In this document: positions 45,310-54,942 of the stretch, in pieces
Numbering within the stretch: the first letter of the stretch is position 1
How the letters are laid out: every line of letters begins with the position of its first letter
Source: Arachnia propionica
GTDB taxonomy: Bacteria > Actinomycetota > Actinomycetes > Propionibacteriales > Propionibacteriaceae
Length of the DNA: 55,678 bases
Direction: 5' to 3'
Assembly: GCA_002748325.1 (NCBI GenBank)
Contig: PDSD01000022.1
Coordinates: 1-55,678 of the forward strand
Made by a program: the position numbers and the translations under genes
The notes under the pieces: model-generated
What the model saw: only the letters and a program-made list of their open reading frames with translations
Database searches by the model: none
Told to the model about the DNA's origin: nothing

Positions 45310-46531
45310 CGCTGTCTCCCACCAATCCCCGGTAAATATCTAGGTACTTTTCGGCGGTGCGCTCCGGCAGCAACTCCGACTGCAGTGAGGATAGCGCCTG
45401 GCGCATCTGTGCTCGGCGATTATCATCGGCGAAAACTCGCATGCCTTCGGCGATGGAGTCCGCGTCGGGATCGGTCAGGACCGCCGAGTCGGCAGAGATG
45501 CCGAAGTGCAACCGATCGTCGCAGTAAAGCAGCGGGAGCCCGGCAGCTGCCGCCTCGACGATCACGATTCCCTGACTGTCGAAGCGATAGCTAACCAAGA
45601 CCATCACGTCGGCATCGACCAGTTCTTGCGCGATGTCTTCCAGGGACTTCTTATGGCCCAGGAACTTGATGTTCGAGTCGTCCCCGGCAAGCGCCTTGAG
45701 ATGCTTTAGCTGATCGCCGTCGCCGACCAGAACCAGTTCGGCGTTCGGCAGGTTGGCCCGTTGAAATGCCTGCACCATGACGTCGACGCGCTTCTCTTTG
45801 GCCAGCCGCCCCACAGACAGGAAACGAACTTTAGCGTCATCGCGTTGTCGAGTGACGCGCTGCAACGCTTCCTGCATCCCCCTGGCGATGCCAGTGGGCA
45901 CCACGTACCCCGGAACGTCGTTGGCGCTGCAGCTGCTGATTAATTCCCGCATGAACTCGCTTGGCACCGTCCAAGCGTCAACTTGGGCGGCAATATCGGC
46001 CAGCGACTTCCAGTCGGTCCTTGCCGCCAGCCCGTCGGGCTCTTCCTGTGCGCTTGGCAGCCTCGCGGCGGGCAGGCGTTTCTTGGTGGCCAACCGCAGC
46101 GCTGGCAACACCAGTGCGCGATACGACCAGGTGCCCAACAACGCCGCTTTGACGGTGGCGTGGGTGCCGGCAATGTTGGCGTGAAAAGTGTGGACATGCG
46201 GAATGCCCTGCAACCTGGCGATCCTGGCGGCCAGCGCGAGTGCCCCGCGGTCGGTGTGCGAGTGCACTAGGTCGAAGCGCCACTTGCGGGTGATGGCTTT
46301 GGCCCGCCGTTGCGAATGATGCAGCACCGAAAGATGCGCCGGCAGCCCCTCAATGTAGATAGTCGGGCAGGCGTAGGTTTCGCAATTAATTGGCAGCTCT
46401 AGGTGCCGGTTGGGGGCGATGAGAACGACTTGATGCCCGAGCCTAACCAACTCATCAATCTGAGTTTGTACTGACCGACCAATCCCGCCTGAACTTGGGA
46501 AAAAATCGTCTATCAGCAACCCAATGCGCAT
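45302..46531 (-). CDS. GT4-family glycosyltransferase
   Basis: 409-residue GT-B glycosyltransferase. The N-terminal PSSGGIGRSVQTQIDEL motif and the donor-binding region (SVGRLAKEKRVD, VLVGDGDQ, FDSQGIVIVEAAAAGLP) match GT4 enzymes that build glycolipids such as mannosyl- or glucosyl-diacylglycerol. Substrate is not evident. AGGAGG precedes the ATG at 46531, which overlaps the upstream phosphatase stop. Confidence 0.85.
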   Translation of the reverse strand: MRIGLLIDDFFPSSGGIGRSVQTQIDELVRLGHQVVLIAPNRHLELPINCETYACPTIYIEGLPAHLSVLHHSQRRAKAITRKWRFDLVHSHTDRGALALAARIARLQGIPHVHTFHANIAGTHATVKAALLGTWSYRALVLPALRLATKKRLPAARLPSAQEEPDGLAARTDWKSLADIAAQVDAWTVPSEFMRELISSCSANDVPGYVVPTGIARGMQEALQRVTRQRDDAKVRFLSVGRLAKEKRVDVMVQAFQRANLPNAELVLVGDGDQLKHLKALAGDDSNIKFLGHKKSLEDIAQELVDADVMVLVSYRFDSQGIVIVEAAAAGLPLLYCDDRLHFGISADSAVLTDPDADSIAEGMRVFADDNRRAQMRQALSSLQSELLPERTAEKYLDIYRGLVGDSDV

Positions 46532-47643
46532 CAACGTCCTCCTGCTATCACCAAGGGTACAAGCATCTCTGCTCGACTCAGCGAACCATGCATGCCAACC
46601 AAACTAAACTCCTTGGGGCTTTGGCTTGTCATGATGGCCCAGTCATCGCGCATGGCAACCACCACGTCGCCGATCCGCTGCTGGGCAGGGGGCGCTACCA
46701 CCGGGCCGAACCAGCCAGCCTCGACTGCTTCCTCGCGCCGCAGCACCAGGGCCCGCTCCCCCAAGAAAGCTGCCCACCTGGCAGCCAATTCGGCCGGGTC
46801 ACGGGTGTAGACCTGCCGAAAGCGGCCCTCGCCTGCCAGTAGCTCATAGCCGGCTAGCTGTGGCTGTTCTTCGGCGGTGATGCGGTGGTTTTGGGGCACA
46901 TTGACCATGCCGTGATCGCCGGTGACCAGCAAGCACACCCCGTCGGGCAACGCCGCTTGTAACTGCGAGACTAGGTCGTCAACCTCGGCCAGCCGATCCA
47001 GCCACTTCCAGGAGCCGACGCCGTGGCCGTGACCGTCGTGATCCAGCAGGCGATGGTAGGCATAAACCAAGTCGTGGCGGCGGGCGCTGCTGGCTACTAG
47101 TTCCGCAAACCTTGCCACGTCTGCTTCCTTAACCACTGGCGCATGTTCAGCGCCGCTGAACGCGATTTGGGTAAGCGCAGTACCAGCGAACTTGGCCAGC
47201 GTTACTGACCCAGCGGAGCAGGAATGCTGCGGCAACTGTTCGAAGATCGTGGGAACCAGTTTGAGAGTCGCTGGATCGCTGGGGCCGCCGTCCCAGGTGA
47301 GCGCATTGAGTAGCTCCCCCGAGAACGGATTGCGGAAGCTGTAGCCGACTATGCCGTGTTGCCCGGGTGGCAGCCCACAGCCAAGGCTGGTCAGGGAGGT
47401 AGCCGTGGTCGACGGAACGCCGCAAGTCAATGTGCTAGCTGGCAGCGAGGTTACGTGGGTGGCGTGCTCGGCATACTGTTGCAGCTGGAGCTGTCCCAAG
47501 CCGTCCACCAATAACACCACATAGGTATCAGCCGCCGGGATGTCTATCGCGGCGTTGTTGCCAGTCAGGCGTGCCACGATGCTTGGCAGCAATTGGGCCA
47601 GACTTTGGCCGAGGTAGTCGGGGGCCACGAACTCCGGGATCAT
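46531..47643 (-). CDS. Alkaline-phosphatase-superfamily phosphodiesterase or pyrophosphatase
   Basis: 370 residues of the nucleotide pyrophosphatase/phosphodiesterase branch. Metal-binding VVLLVDGLGQLQL, the nucleophile threonine in PSTTATSLTSLG, LDHDGHGHG and LLVTGDHGMV are all present. No signal peptide is seen. Substrate is unknown. It is coupled by four-base overlap to the DUF5998 gene, in an arrangement seen in other actinobacteria near sepH and tdk. Confidence 0.87.
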   Translation of the reverse strand: MIPEFVAPDYLGQSLAQLLPSIVARLTGNNAAIDIPAADTYVVLLVDGLGQLQLQQYAEHATHVTSLPASTLTCGVPSTTATSLTSLGCGLPPGQHGIVGYSFRNPFSGELLNALTWDGGPSDPATLKLVPTIFEQLPQHSCSAGSVTLAKFAGTALTQIAFSGAEHAPVVKEADVARFAELVASSARRHDLVYAYHRLLDHDGHGHGVGSWKWLDRLAEVDDLVSQLQAALPDGVCLLVTGDHGMVNVPQNHRITAEEQPQLAGYELLAGEGRFRQVYTRDPAELAARWAAFLGERALVLRREEAVEAGWFGPVVAPPAQQRIGDVVVAMRDDWAIMTSQSPKEFSLVGMHGSLSRAEMLVPLVIAGGR

Positions 47644-48218
47644 CGGCCAATCCGTTGCTGCAGCAAAGTCCCAAACTCCAGCAGCTTCTTGGTCGAGGTT
47701 GCACCGTCACCAGCCGGGCTCATCCGAACCGTCAGATCGTTTGGCGTGATCGATCCGCTGTAACCGTGATCGGCTGTGCACTCTGGGTCGTCGCAGCCGC
47801 CAGTGCCGAAGTCCAACCGTTTCGTGGATCCCCACACCAGGCTCAGCCAGGTTTCGACCAGTTGGGCTTGATCTGGATAACGATCAGGACTGGCCACTGA
47901 GCGTGTCACCACTGCAGTGTTGATCGAGTTCAAGGCGACCACTTCGGAACTTGTCAGCGCCCGGTTTGGGTCACCGGCATCACCATCATCGGTGTGACTG
48001 ATCAGCAAGCAATTCTCGGTGAGTACCAACACTGTCAGGTGGCGATTCACCTCACCATTTGCCAGGGTCGCTTCATGGTGCAGCAGATACCCGACCACAG
48101 GTTGGTTACCCAAGGCTGAGGCTATGGCATCAAACACCAAATCCGGGTAGAACCCGGCGTCAACAATCTCGGCAACTAGGTCCTGCGGTAACTGATCTCG
48201 TTTGGTCACGGTGGGCAC
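47640..48218 (-). CDS. DUF5998 family protein
   Basis: 192-residue soluble protein of the actinobacterial DUF5998 family, with a conserved region GGCDDPECTADHGYSG bearing two cysteines. Function unknown. It appears to start with GTG at 48218; the GGGGGA run sits unusually close to that codon. It heads the operon DUF5998, phosphatase, glycosyltransferase, tdk. Confidence 0.83.
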   Translation of the reverse strand: MPTVTKRDQLPQDLVAEIVDAGFYPDLVFDAIASALGNQPVVGYLLHHEATLANGEVNRHLTVLVLTENCLLISHTDDGDAGDPNRALTSSEVVALNSINTAVVTRSVASPDRYPDQAQLVETWLSLVWGSTKRLDFGTGGCDDPECTADHGYSGSITPNDLTVRMSPAGDGATSTKKLLEFGTLLQQRIGR

Positions 48219-48257
48219 TCCCCCATTCTGGCACGGCTTTCGCTAGGTTTATTCACC

Positions 48258-49283
48258 ATGAGCACTAGGCCTCACTACTCCGCCCGCATTGAGGACGCGT
48301 GGCTGCGCCTGCAAACCCGGATCTTACATAGATTCGGCTGGCAGGAAGCAATAGTCGGCTTCACTGGGATCGGCACGCCAGAATACGTTCGCATCCTTGG
48401 CCGCGTCGTGCTGCGTCCCCCGAGCCAGCAAGGCATCATGCACCTCGCGCAGGATCTGTTGCGGCGCCGCGGCTGGCGCAACTTTGTGTCGGCACCGCTG
48501 CCCGCCGTACGGGTTCTCCTGGTGGTTGGCGAACAAACCATCCCGGTGCAAACAGATCGTGGCGGCTACATTGACGTGCGCGTCAAAAACCCAGGACTGG
48601 CGGCAGGCTGGCACCAGGTGCAGATCACCGGCAGCGCCGGGGCTACGGCGAGCATCCCGCTGCAGGTTGTTTCCTCGGCTGAGACCTTTGGCATCGTCTG
48701 CGACATCGACGACACCATCATCTCGACCTGGCTGCCCCGGCCGATGATCGCGGCTTGGAACTCGTTTATTCTCACCGAGCAGGCCCGCCAGGCGGTACCC
48801 GGCATGGCGCGAATGCTGCAGCAACTCCTGGCCGATCACCCCGGCGCCCCGATCGTCTATGTTTCGACGGGCGCTTGGAACACTTATCCGATGGTCAATC
48901 GGTTCCTGGCCAGGCACGGGTTACCGGCTGGCGCGATGCTATTGACCGATTGGGGCCCCACCAACACCGGCTGGTTCCGCAGCGGCGCCCATCACAAGCG
49001 CACCTGCCTGCGAGAGCTAGCGCGGGACCTGCCAAATATTCAATGGCTGTTGGTTGGCGATGACGGCCAACACGACCCGGAACTGTATGCCGAGTTCGCC
49101 ACCTTGCAGCCAGAGCATGTGCGGGCCCGGGCCATCCGGCAGCTCACCCCAGGCGAGCACGCTTTGGCCTCCGGTGGCCTGGTACAGCCAAACTACATTT
49201 CTCGCTGGCGACCCGACACGGCGCCCGAGGTTCGTGCCCCGGATGGCGACGGGTTAGCTGATAAACTTCGCGGGATTCTCTAG
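48258..49283 (+). CDS. App1-like phosphatidate phosphatase family protein (DUF2183)
   Basis: 341 residues. The HAD-type catalytic motif CDIDDTIIST sits near residue 152, followed by VYVSTGAWNTYP and LLVGDDGQHDPELY. The family includes yeast App1, a phosphatidate phosphatase, so a lipid-phosphate role is possible. The N-terminal 140 residues form a beta-rich region with an arginine-rich start. It is immediately followed by parC after ten bases. Confidence 0.87.
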   Translation: MSTRPHYSARIEDAWLRLQTRILHRFGWQEAIVGFTGIGTPEYVRILGRVVLRPPSQQGIMHLAQDLLRRRGWRNFVSAPLPAVRVLLVVGEQTIPVQTDRGGYIDVRVKNPGLAAGWHQVQITGSAGATASIPLQVVSSAETFGIVCDIDDTIISTWLPRPMIAAWNSFILTEQARQAVPGMARMLQQLLADHPGAPIVYVSTGAWNTYPMVNRFLARHGLPAGAMLLTDWGPTNTGWFRSGAHHKRTCLRELARDLPNIQWLLVGDDGQHDPELYAEFATLQPEHVRARAIRQLTPGEHALASGGLVQPNYISRWRPDTAPEVRAPDGDGLADKLRGIL

Positions 49284-49293
49284 GGGGCGCTAG

Positions 49294-51717
49294 GTGGCAA
49301 AGACCGCAAAAGTCGAAGAGCACATTCTCGACGTAGACGTGACCGAGGAAATGGAAACCAGTTTCCTTGAGTACGCCTACTCCGTCATTTATTCGCGCGC
49401 GCTGCCGGACGCGCGCGACGGCCTCAAACCTGTGCAACGCCGCATCCTCTACACCATGAACGACATGGGGATCCGCCCCGACAAACCCCACGTCAAGTCG
49501 GCCCGGGTTGTTGGCCAGGTAATGGGCGTACTGCACCCTCACGGCGACGGCGCCATCTACGATGCCCTGGTTCGGATGGGCCAGCCCTGGGCCGCCCGGC
49601 TACCCATGATCGATCCGCACGGCAATTTCGGCTCGCTAGACGCCGGCCCGGCCGCCATGCGCTACACCGAATGCCGGATGGCCGCCCCCGCGATCGCAAT
49701 GACCGACGGCCTAGACGAAGACACGGTCGATTTTCAGCCCAACTACGACGGTAAATCCAGCGAACCCGCCGTCTTGCCGGCCGCGCTGCCAAACCTGTTG
49801 GTCAACGGTGCCACCGGCATCGCGGTGGGCATGGCGACCAACATCGCCCCGCACAACCTCACTGAGGTGGTGGCCGCACTCAAGCAGCTGCTTACCAACC
49901 CAAATATTGAGCTCGACGAACTGATGCGCCACCTGCCGGGGCCGGATTTCCCCTCCGGCGGCAAGATCGTCGGGCTAGACGGGATTCGGCAGGCCTACGA
50001 GACCGGCCGGGGCTCGCTGAAACTCAGGGCCACCACCCGAATCGAAAAAGTTTCGCCCCGCCGACAAGGCATCGTGGTCACCGAGTTGCCATACATGGTT
50101 GGCCCGGAGAAGATCATCGAGCAGCTCAAGAAGGGGGTGCAGGAAAAGAAGCTGAAGGGCATCGCCGATGTCAAAGACCTCAGCGATCTAACCCATGGCA
50201 CCCGACTGGTCATAGAGGTCAAGAACGGCTTCAACCCCGAGGTTTTGCTGCAGCAGCTCTACAAGTCCACCAAGCTCGAAGACAGCTTCGCCATCAACGC
50301 CGTCGCGCTAGTAGAGGGCCAGCCGCGGGTCATGCCCATGCGGGAGCTGCTTGAGGTGTTCTTGGACCATCGGCTCGAAGTTACCCAGCGCCGCACCGAG
50401 TACCGGCTGACGAAGGCCACCGACCGGCTACACCTGGTACGCGGCCTGCTCACCGCGATAATCGACATCGACGATGTGATCGCCATCATCCGCAGTTCGG
50501 AGAACGTGGCCGAGGCGCGAACCCGGCTAACCGGGGCCTTCGACCTTGACGAGGTGCAGGCCAACTACATCCTGGACATGCAGCTGCGGCGGCTGACGAA
50601 GTTCTCCACCATTGAACTGGAGAAAGAGGCAGAGGAGCTGCGAGACCAGATAGACGAGCTGCAAGCAATCCTTGCCAGCGACGAGCGGCTGCGGGGTGTG
50701 GTCGCCGAAGAACTGGATGCCGTGGTCGCAAGTTTTGGAACCCCACGGCGCACCGTACTGCTGGCTGGCGACGGCCAGGCGAGCGTTGCGACCGCCGCCC
50801 CCCTTGAGGTGCCAGACGATCCCTGCCGGGTACTGCTCGGCGGAGCCGGACTTGTCGCACGCACCGCTGGTGTGGACCCGCTACCGACCGAAGGACCGCG
50901 AGCAGACCACGACGTTATTCGTAGCCTGGCGGTGACCACTGCCCGCGGCCAATACGGCGTTGTCACCAACCGGGGTCGGCTGGTACGCCTCAATGCCATC
51001 GAATTGCCCGAAGTGCCGTTGACGGCCACGGCGCCCACCTTGCGGGGTGGCTCGCTAACCAAGGAATTGTGGCCGCTGGCAGCAGACGAAGTTCCCCTCG
51101 CGGTGATCTCCCTAACCGAAGAAACCCGTGGGCTGGCGGTCGGCACAAAACAAGGCATCGTGAAACGAGTCACCCCTGAAATCTTGACCAAAGACTCTTG
51201 GGAAATCATTCGGCTAGCCGATGCCGACGAGCTCGTCGGAGCCATTGAATTAAGCCCCGAGCATGAGGACCTAGTCTTCATCACCGCCAAGGCCCAGCTA
51301 CTGCGGTTTTCCGCGGACCTGGTTCGGCCGCAAGGCCGCGCTGGCGGCGGCGTCGCCGGTATCAAGCTAGCTGCGAACGACCAAGTCGTCTGCTTTACCG
51401 CCGCGATTCCGGAGCGGGATCAGGTGGCCACGATCGCTGGGTCGGCTAGTTCGCTGCCGGGCACTGAACCCGGGGCAGCCAAAGTCACGCCGTTGGGGTT
51501 GTATCCCAGCAAAGGACGAGCAACCGGCGGAGTGCGCTGCATGCGGTTCCTGGTCGGGCAAGACACCTTGCTCTCCGCCGCCGTCGGCCCCGCCCCGATC
51601 ATTGCGCAGACCGAGACCGGTGCCCCAGTTGAGCTGCCGGAGCCGGTGACCAGCCGGGATGGTTCGGGAACGCCGCTGCAGCATCCGGTGACCGCGATGG
51701 CAGGCCGCCCCGCCTAA
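49294..51717 (+). CDS. parC: DNA topoisomerase IV subunit A (ParC)
   Basis: 807-residue type IIA topoisomerase A subunit, which decatenates or relaxes DNA with ParE. Catalytic tyrosine is near residue 124 ([10 protein letters not shown]). The quinolone-region reads [19 protein letters not shown], with Gly at about 86 where gyrase A has Ser83 (E. coli numbering). The C-terminal domain has weak beta-pinwheel repeats without a clear gyrase box, so topo IV is preferred. It starts with GTG. Its stop overlaps the convergent parE stop by four bases. Confidence 0.9.
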   Translation: MAKTAKVEEHILDVDVTEEMETSFLEYAYSVIYSRALPDARDGLKPVQRRILYTMNDMGIRPDKPHVKSARVVGQVMGVLHPHGDGAIYDALVRMGQPWAARLPMIDPHGNFGSLDAGPAAMRYTECRMAAPAIAMTDGLDEDTVDFQPNYDGKSSEPAVLPAALPNLLVNGATGIAVGMATNIAPHNLTEVVAALKQLLTNPNIELDELMRHLPGPDFPSGGKIVGLDGIRQAYETGRGSLKLRATTRIEKVSPRRQGIVVTELPYMVGPEKIIEQLKKGVQEKKLKGIADVKDLSDLTHGTRLVIEVKNGFNPEVLLQQLYKSTKLEDSFAINAVALVEGQPRVMPMRELLEVFLDHRLEVTQRRTEYRLTKATDRLHLVRGLLTAIIDIDDVIAIIRSSENVAEARTRLTGAFDLDEVQANYILDMQLRRLTKFSTIELEKEAEELRDQIDELQAILASDERLRGVVAEELDAVVASFGTPRRTVLLAGDGQASVATAAPLEVPDDPCRVLLGGAGLVARTAGVDPLPTEGPRADHDVIRSLAVTTARGQYGVVTNRGRLVRLNAIELPEVPLTATAPTLRGGSLTKELWPLAADEVPLAVISLTEETRGLAVGTKQGIVKRVTPEILTKDSWEIIRLADADELVGAIELSPEHEDLVFITAKAQLLRFSADLVRPQGRAGGGVAGIKLAANDQVVCFTAAIPERDQVATIAGSASSLPGTEPGAAKVTPLGLYPSKGRATGGVRCMRFLVGQDTLLSAAVGPAPIIAQTETGAPVELPEPVTSRDGSGTPLQHPVTAMAGRPA

Positions 51718-53795
51718 ACGTCGATCTGCTCTGCGGCCAAGCTGTAGGCGCCAGCCACGATGAAGTCCCGCCGGGGCCCGACCTCCGAGCCCATGAGCAT
51801 CTCGAAGACCGCTTCTGCGCGTTCGGCGTCGTCCACGGTGAGCCGCCGCAGGGTTCGTCGGCCCGGATCCATGGTGGTTTCCTTGAGCTGCGCCGCGTCC
51901 ATCTCACCCAGGCCTTTGTAGCGCTGCGGCTCCTTGAACGCCTGCCCCTTCTTGGTAAGCTCCGCAGCCTTCCGCTGGTACTCCTGATCGGTGTAGGTGT
52001 AGATGTAACGCGGCTGCTTGCGCTTTGGCTTGATCAGCTCGAAGCGATGCAGCGGCGGCACCGCCGAATACACCCTGCCCTGCTCGACTAACGGCCGCAT
52101 GTAGCGGAAGAACAGCGTTGCCAGCAGCGTGCGAATGTGGGCACCATCGGAATCGGCGTCGGCCATGAAGATGATCTTGCCGTAGCGGCAGGCGTCCAAA
52201 TCGAAGCTGCGGCCAGAACCGGCACCAACAACCTGGATGATGGAAGCACACTCCGCGTTCTTAAGCATCTCCCCCAGCGAAGCCTTCTGCACATTGAGGA
52301 TCTTGCCGCGGATCGGCAGCAGCGCCTGGAACTCGGAGTTGCGGGCAACGTTGGCGGTACCCAGGGCCGAGTCGCCCTCGACGATGAATAGTTCGGTTTC
52401 GTCGGTGTCGCTGGAGCGGCAGTCCTTTAGCTTCGGCGGCATCGTCGAGGACTCCAGCGCGTTCTTGCGACGCTGGTTGTCTCGCTGGGCGCGGGCCTGC
52501 ACCCTGGTGCGGGAAGCGCCCACTACCTTTTCCATCAGTGTTCGGGCGACGGTGCGCACCGATGGCTTGGTGCTGGTCAGGTACTTGTTTAGTTCCCGCT
52601 CCACGATCCGTCTCACGATGCGCTGCACCGGTGGGGTGCCGAGCACTTCCTTGGTCTGCCCTTCGAACTGGGGCTCTGCCAGGTTGACGGTCACGACGGC
52701 GGTCAGCCCCTCCAGGCAGTCATCCTTGACGACTTCTTCGCCGGACTTGAGCAGCCTGGTGCCGTCGAGCGACTTCACGAACGCCTTGGTCAGACCCCGC
52801 TCGAAGCCGCTGACGTGGGTGCCGCCCTTGGGTGTGGCGATGATGTTGACGAACGACCGCACCACCGTGTCGTAGCCGGTGCCCCAGCGCAACGCGATGT
52901 CGACATCTATCTCTCGTTCCACGTCCGTCGGCATCATGGCGCCAGAGTCGTCTAGCACCGGCACCGTCTCGGTGAACGTGTCCTTGCCCTGAATCCGCAG
53001 CACGGGCGACAGCTCCGGATCGGGCGAAAGGTAGTCGACGAACTCGGTGATTCCGCCGACGTGATGGAACTCTTCTACGTTCGGTTCGGCAGGATCGCGG
53101 TGGTCGCGCACCACTAGCTTGAGCCCGGGCACCAGGAACGAGGTCTGGCGACTGCGCTGGTGCAGCTTTCGCAGCGACATCTCCGCGTTCGGCAAGAAGA
53201 TTTGCCGGTCCGGCCAGTAGGTGATCCGGGTGCCGGTGACCCCCTTGCGCACCTTGCCTACTTCGCGCAGCCCGCCACCCGGGGTGAACGGCGCGTCAGG
53301 ACCGTCGCCGTCGAATTGGCCGGGGACGCCGCGGCGGAAGCTCATTGCCCAGGTTCGGGAATCACGGTCGACCTCGACATCAAGGCGGGCCGATAGCGCG
53401 TTGACCACGGATGCGCCGACGCCGTGCAGGCCGCCGGAGGCACGATAGGAGTCGGAGCCGAACTTGCCACCAGCATGCAGCCGCGTGAACACCACCTCGA
53501 CGCCACTGAGTCCGGTGCGGGGCTCCTTGTCGACGGGGATGCCGCGAGCATGATCGACCACATTCACCGAGCCGTCTGCCCGCAACGTGACCTCTATCTC
53601 GTCGCCATGCCCGGTCAGCGCCTCATCCACTGCGTTGTCGATGATCTCCCACAGGCAGTGCATGAGACCGCGGGTATCGGTGGAGCCGATATACATCGCG
53701 GGTCGTTTACGGACGGCCTCGAGCCCTTCTAAGACCAGTAGGTGCTTAGCTCGGTAGCTTCGGGAGCCGGATTGTTTCGACTTATCTTGCGCCAT
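51714..53795 (-). CDS. parE: DNA topoisomerase IV subunit B (ParE)
   Basis: 693-residue GHKL-type ATPase subunit. ATP motifs EIIDNAVDEALTGHG, ARGIPVDKE and SGGLHGVGASVVNALSAR are at the N-terminus; the TOPRIM acidic residues are in FIVEGDSALG and FMADADSDGAHIRTL. It works with ParC in chromosome segregation. ATG at 53795 is preferred; an adjacent GTG at 53798 is in frame. parC and parE face each other rather than forming an operon. Confidence 0.92.
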   Translation of the reverse strand: MAQDKSKQSGSRSYRAKHLLVLEGLEAVRKRPAMYIGSTDTRGLMHCLWEIIDNAVDEALTGHGDEIEVTLRADGSVNVVDHARGIPVDKEPRTGLSGVEVVFTRLHAGGKFGSDSYRASGGLHGVGASVVNALSARLDVEVDRDSRTWAMSFRRGVPGQFDGDGPDAPFTPGGGLREVGKVRKGVTGTRITYWPDRQIFLPNAEMSLRKLHQRSRQTSFLVPGLKLVVRDHRDPAEPNVEEFHHVGGITEFVDYLSPDPELSPVLRIQGKDTFTETVPVLDDSGAMMPTDVEREIDVDIALRWGTGYDTVVRSFVNIIATPKGGTHVSGFERGLTKAFVKSLDGTRLLKSGEEVVKDDCLEGLTAVVTVNLAEPQFEGQTKEVLGTPPVQRIVRRIVERELNKYLTSTKPSVRTVARTLMEKVVGASRTRVQARAQRDNQRRKNALESSTMPPKLKDCRSSDTDETELFIVEGDSALGTANVARNSEFQALLPIRGKILNVQKASLGEMLKNAECASIIQVVGAGSGRSFDLDACRYGKIIFMADADSDGAHIRTLLATLFFRYMRPLVEQGRVYSAVPPLHRFELIKPKRKQPRYIYTYTDQEYQRKAAELTKKGQAFKEPQRYKGLGEMDAAQLKETTMDPGRRTLRRLTVDDAERAEAVFEMLMGSEVGPRRDFIVAGAYSLAAEQIDV

Positions 53796-53853
53796 CACCG
53801 CGCTAGGTTACCCGCAGCAGCCTCGTTGGGGCGGATCCGCCACGGCCTGATGA

Positions 53854-53882
53854 GTTTTTGTTGCCACGCTCGGGAACAAAAC
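53854..53882. promoter_or_regulatory. AT-rich inverted repeat between parE and the DUF7455 gene
   Basis: The arm GTTTTTGTT (53854-53862) pairs with AACAAAAC (53875-53882) apart from one bulged base, around a 12-base centre. It stands out in a GC-rich gap between divergent genes, so it could be an operator or part of a promoter. No regulator is known for it. Confidence 0.4.
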
Positions 53883-53908
53883 TAGGCAGCCGCGCGTTGT
53901 AGGCTGTG

Positions 53909-54112
53909 ATGGACATGACCAAATCTTGCGAAGAGACTCAACTCACCGCTGTCGACCGGTGCGACCGGTGCGGCGCCCAGGCCTACCTGCGCGTCATTCT
54001 GCCTTCCGGCGGCGAACTAATGTTTTGCGCGCATCACGCCGCGCAGCACCGCGAGAAACTCGATCAGATCGCATCAAAGGTGCAAGACGAGACCAGCCGC
54101 CTCTACCGCTGA
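53909..54112 (+). CDS. Small zinc-ribbon-like protein (DUF7455 family)
   Basis: 67 residues with two cysteine pairs or Cys/His ligands (DRCDRCGAQAYLRV and FCAHHAAQH), which suggest a small zinc-binding domain. Such proteins are encoded near sigma factor or topoisomerase genes in actinobacteria; function unknown. Starts GTG 53906, ATG 53909 and ATG 53915 are all in frame; the middle one is a compromise. Its last ten bases overlap the nudC stop on the other strand. Confidence 0.75.
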   Translation: MDMTKSCEETQLTAVDRCDRCGAQAYLRVILPSGGELMFCAHHAAQHREKLDQIASKVQDETSRLYR

Positions 54113-54942
54113 CAGCCCAACCTCCCCTGCTGCCAGGCACTGATCATCCGGCGCGCAATAGAGGTTCCGGTCGGCAACTGCAGTTCGCCGGTGCGCAGCG
54201 CGTGGTCTAGTTCAGCTCTAGCAACGAACCTAGCTGCTGCGATCTCCGCCCCGTCTGGTTCCGGTAAGCCAACTGTGGTGCAGGCGAAGAATCCCAGCAT
54301 CAACGACCGCGGCATCGGCCAAGGCTGCGAGCCGAAGTAGTGGAGTTGGTCAAGTGGCAAGCCGACCTCTTCGAGCACCTCGCGGTGGACAGCCTGCTCG
54401 GCTGATTCACCTGGCTCGATAAAGCCCGCGACCAGCGAGTGTCTGCCCGCCACCTTGGCGACGTGCTGTACCAGCAGCAATCGGTCTGCGCGATCTGTGA
54501 CGGCGACGATGACAGCTGGGTCCTGCCGCGCGAACTGCAGCTCGCCGCAGTCGGCACATACTCGTCGCGCGCCCACAATGGTTGGGCAAGTTGCCCCGCC
54601 GCAGTGTTCGCAGTTGGGGGCCCCGGCATGCCAGCGGCCAAGCCACACCGCCGCCGTCACTAACTGCCGCCACTGCGGGGTGACCTGCCGCCAATCTGCC
54701 CATTGTGAAGTCACCGCTGCGGCTTCGGTTCGCACAAACCAGGAACGGCCCTGCCATTGCCCTAGGTATAGGTCATGGCTACCGGGTGTGCCTTCGGCAC
54801 GAAACACTTCTGGTTCATCGCCGTCGACGCGGACCTGGCCAGAGCCGTCGACGTGCAGCAGCCAGGCTTCTTCCCACTTGGCTGCCGCCTCGGTTTCGGT
54901 TAGCTCGGGCCGCAGCAATTCAGCCGCCTCATGCCACTCCAC
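54103..54942 (-). CDS. nudC: NADH pyrophosphatase (NudC)
   Basis: 279-residue Nudix hydrolase. The zinc ribbon CEHCGGATCPTIV and VCADCG lies near residue 112-135; the Nudix box is in GFIEPGESAEQAVHREVLEE and the NudC-specific SQPWPMPRSLMLGFFA follows. It splits NADH and NAD+ or removes NAD caps from RNA. It apparently begins with GTG, sharing one base with the stop of the upstream helicase gene. In M. tuberculosis nudC (Rv3199c) also lies beside the Adn helicase genes. Confidence 0.93.
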   Translation of the reverse strand: MEWHEAAELLRPELTETEAAAKWEEAWLLHVDGSGQVRVDGDEPEVFRAEGTPGSHDLYLGQWQGRSWFVRTEAAAVTSQWADWRQVTPQWRQLVTAAVWLGRWHAGAPNCEHCGGATCPTIVGARRVCADCGELQFARQDPAVIVAVTDRADRLLLVQHVAKVAGRHSLVAGFIEPGESAEQAVHREVLEEVGLPLDQLHYFGSQPWPMPRSLMLGFFACTTVGLPEPDGAEIAAARFVARAELDHALRTGELQLPTGTSIARRMISAWQQGRLGCQR

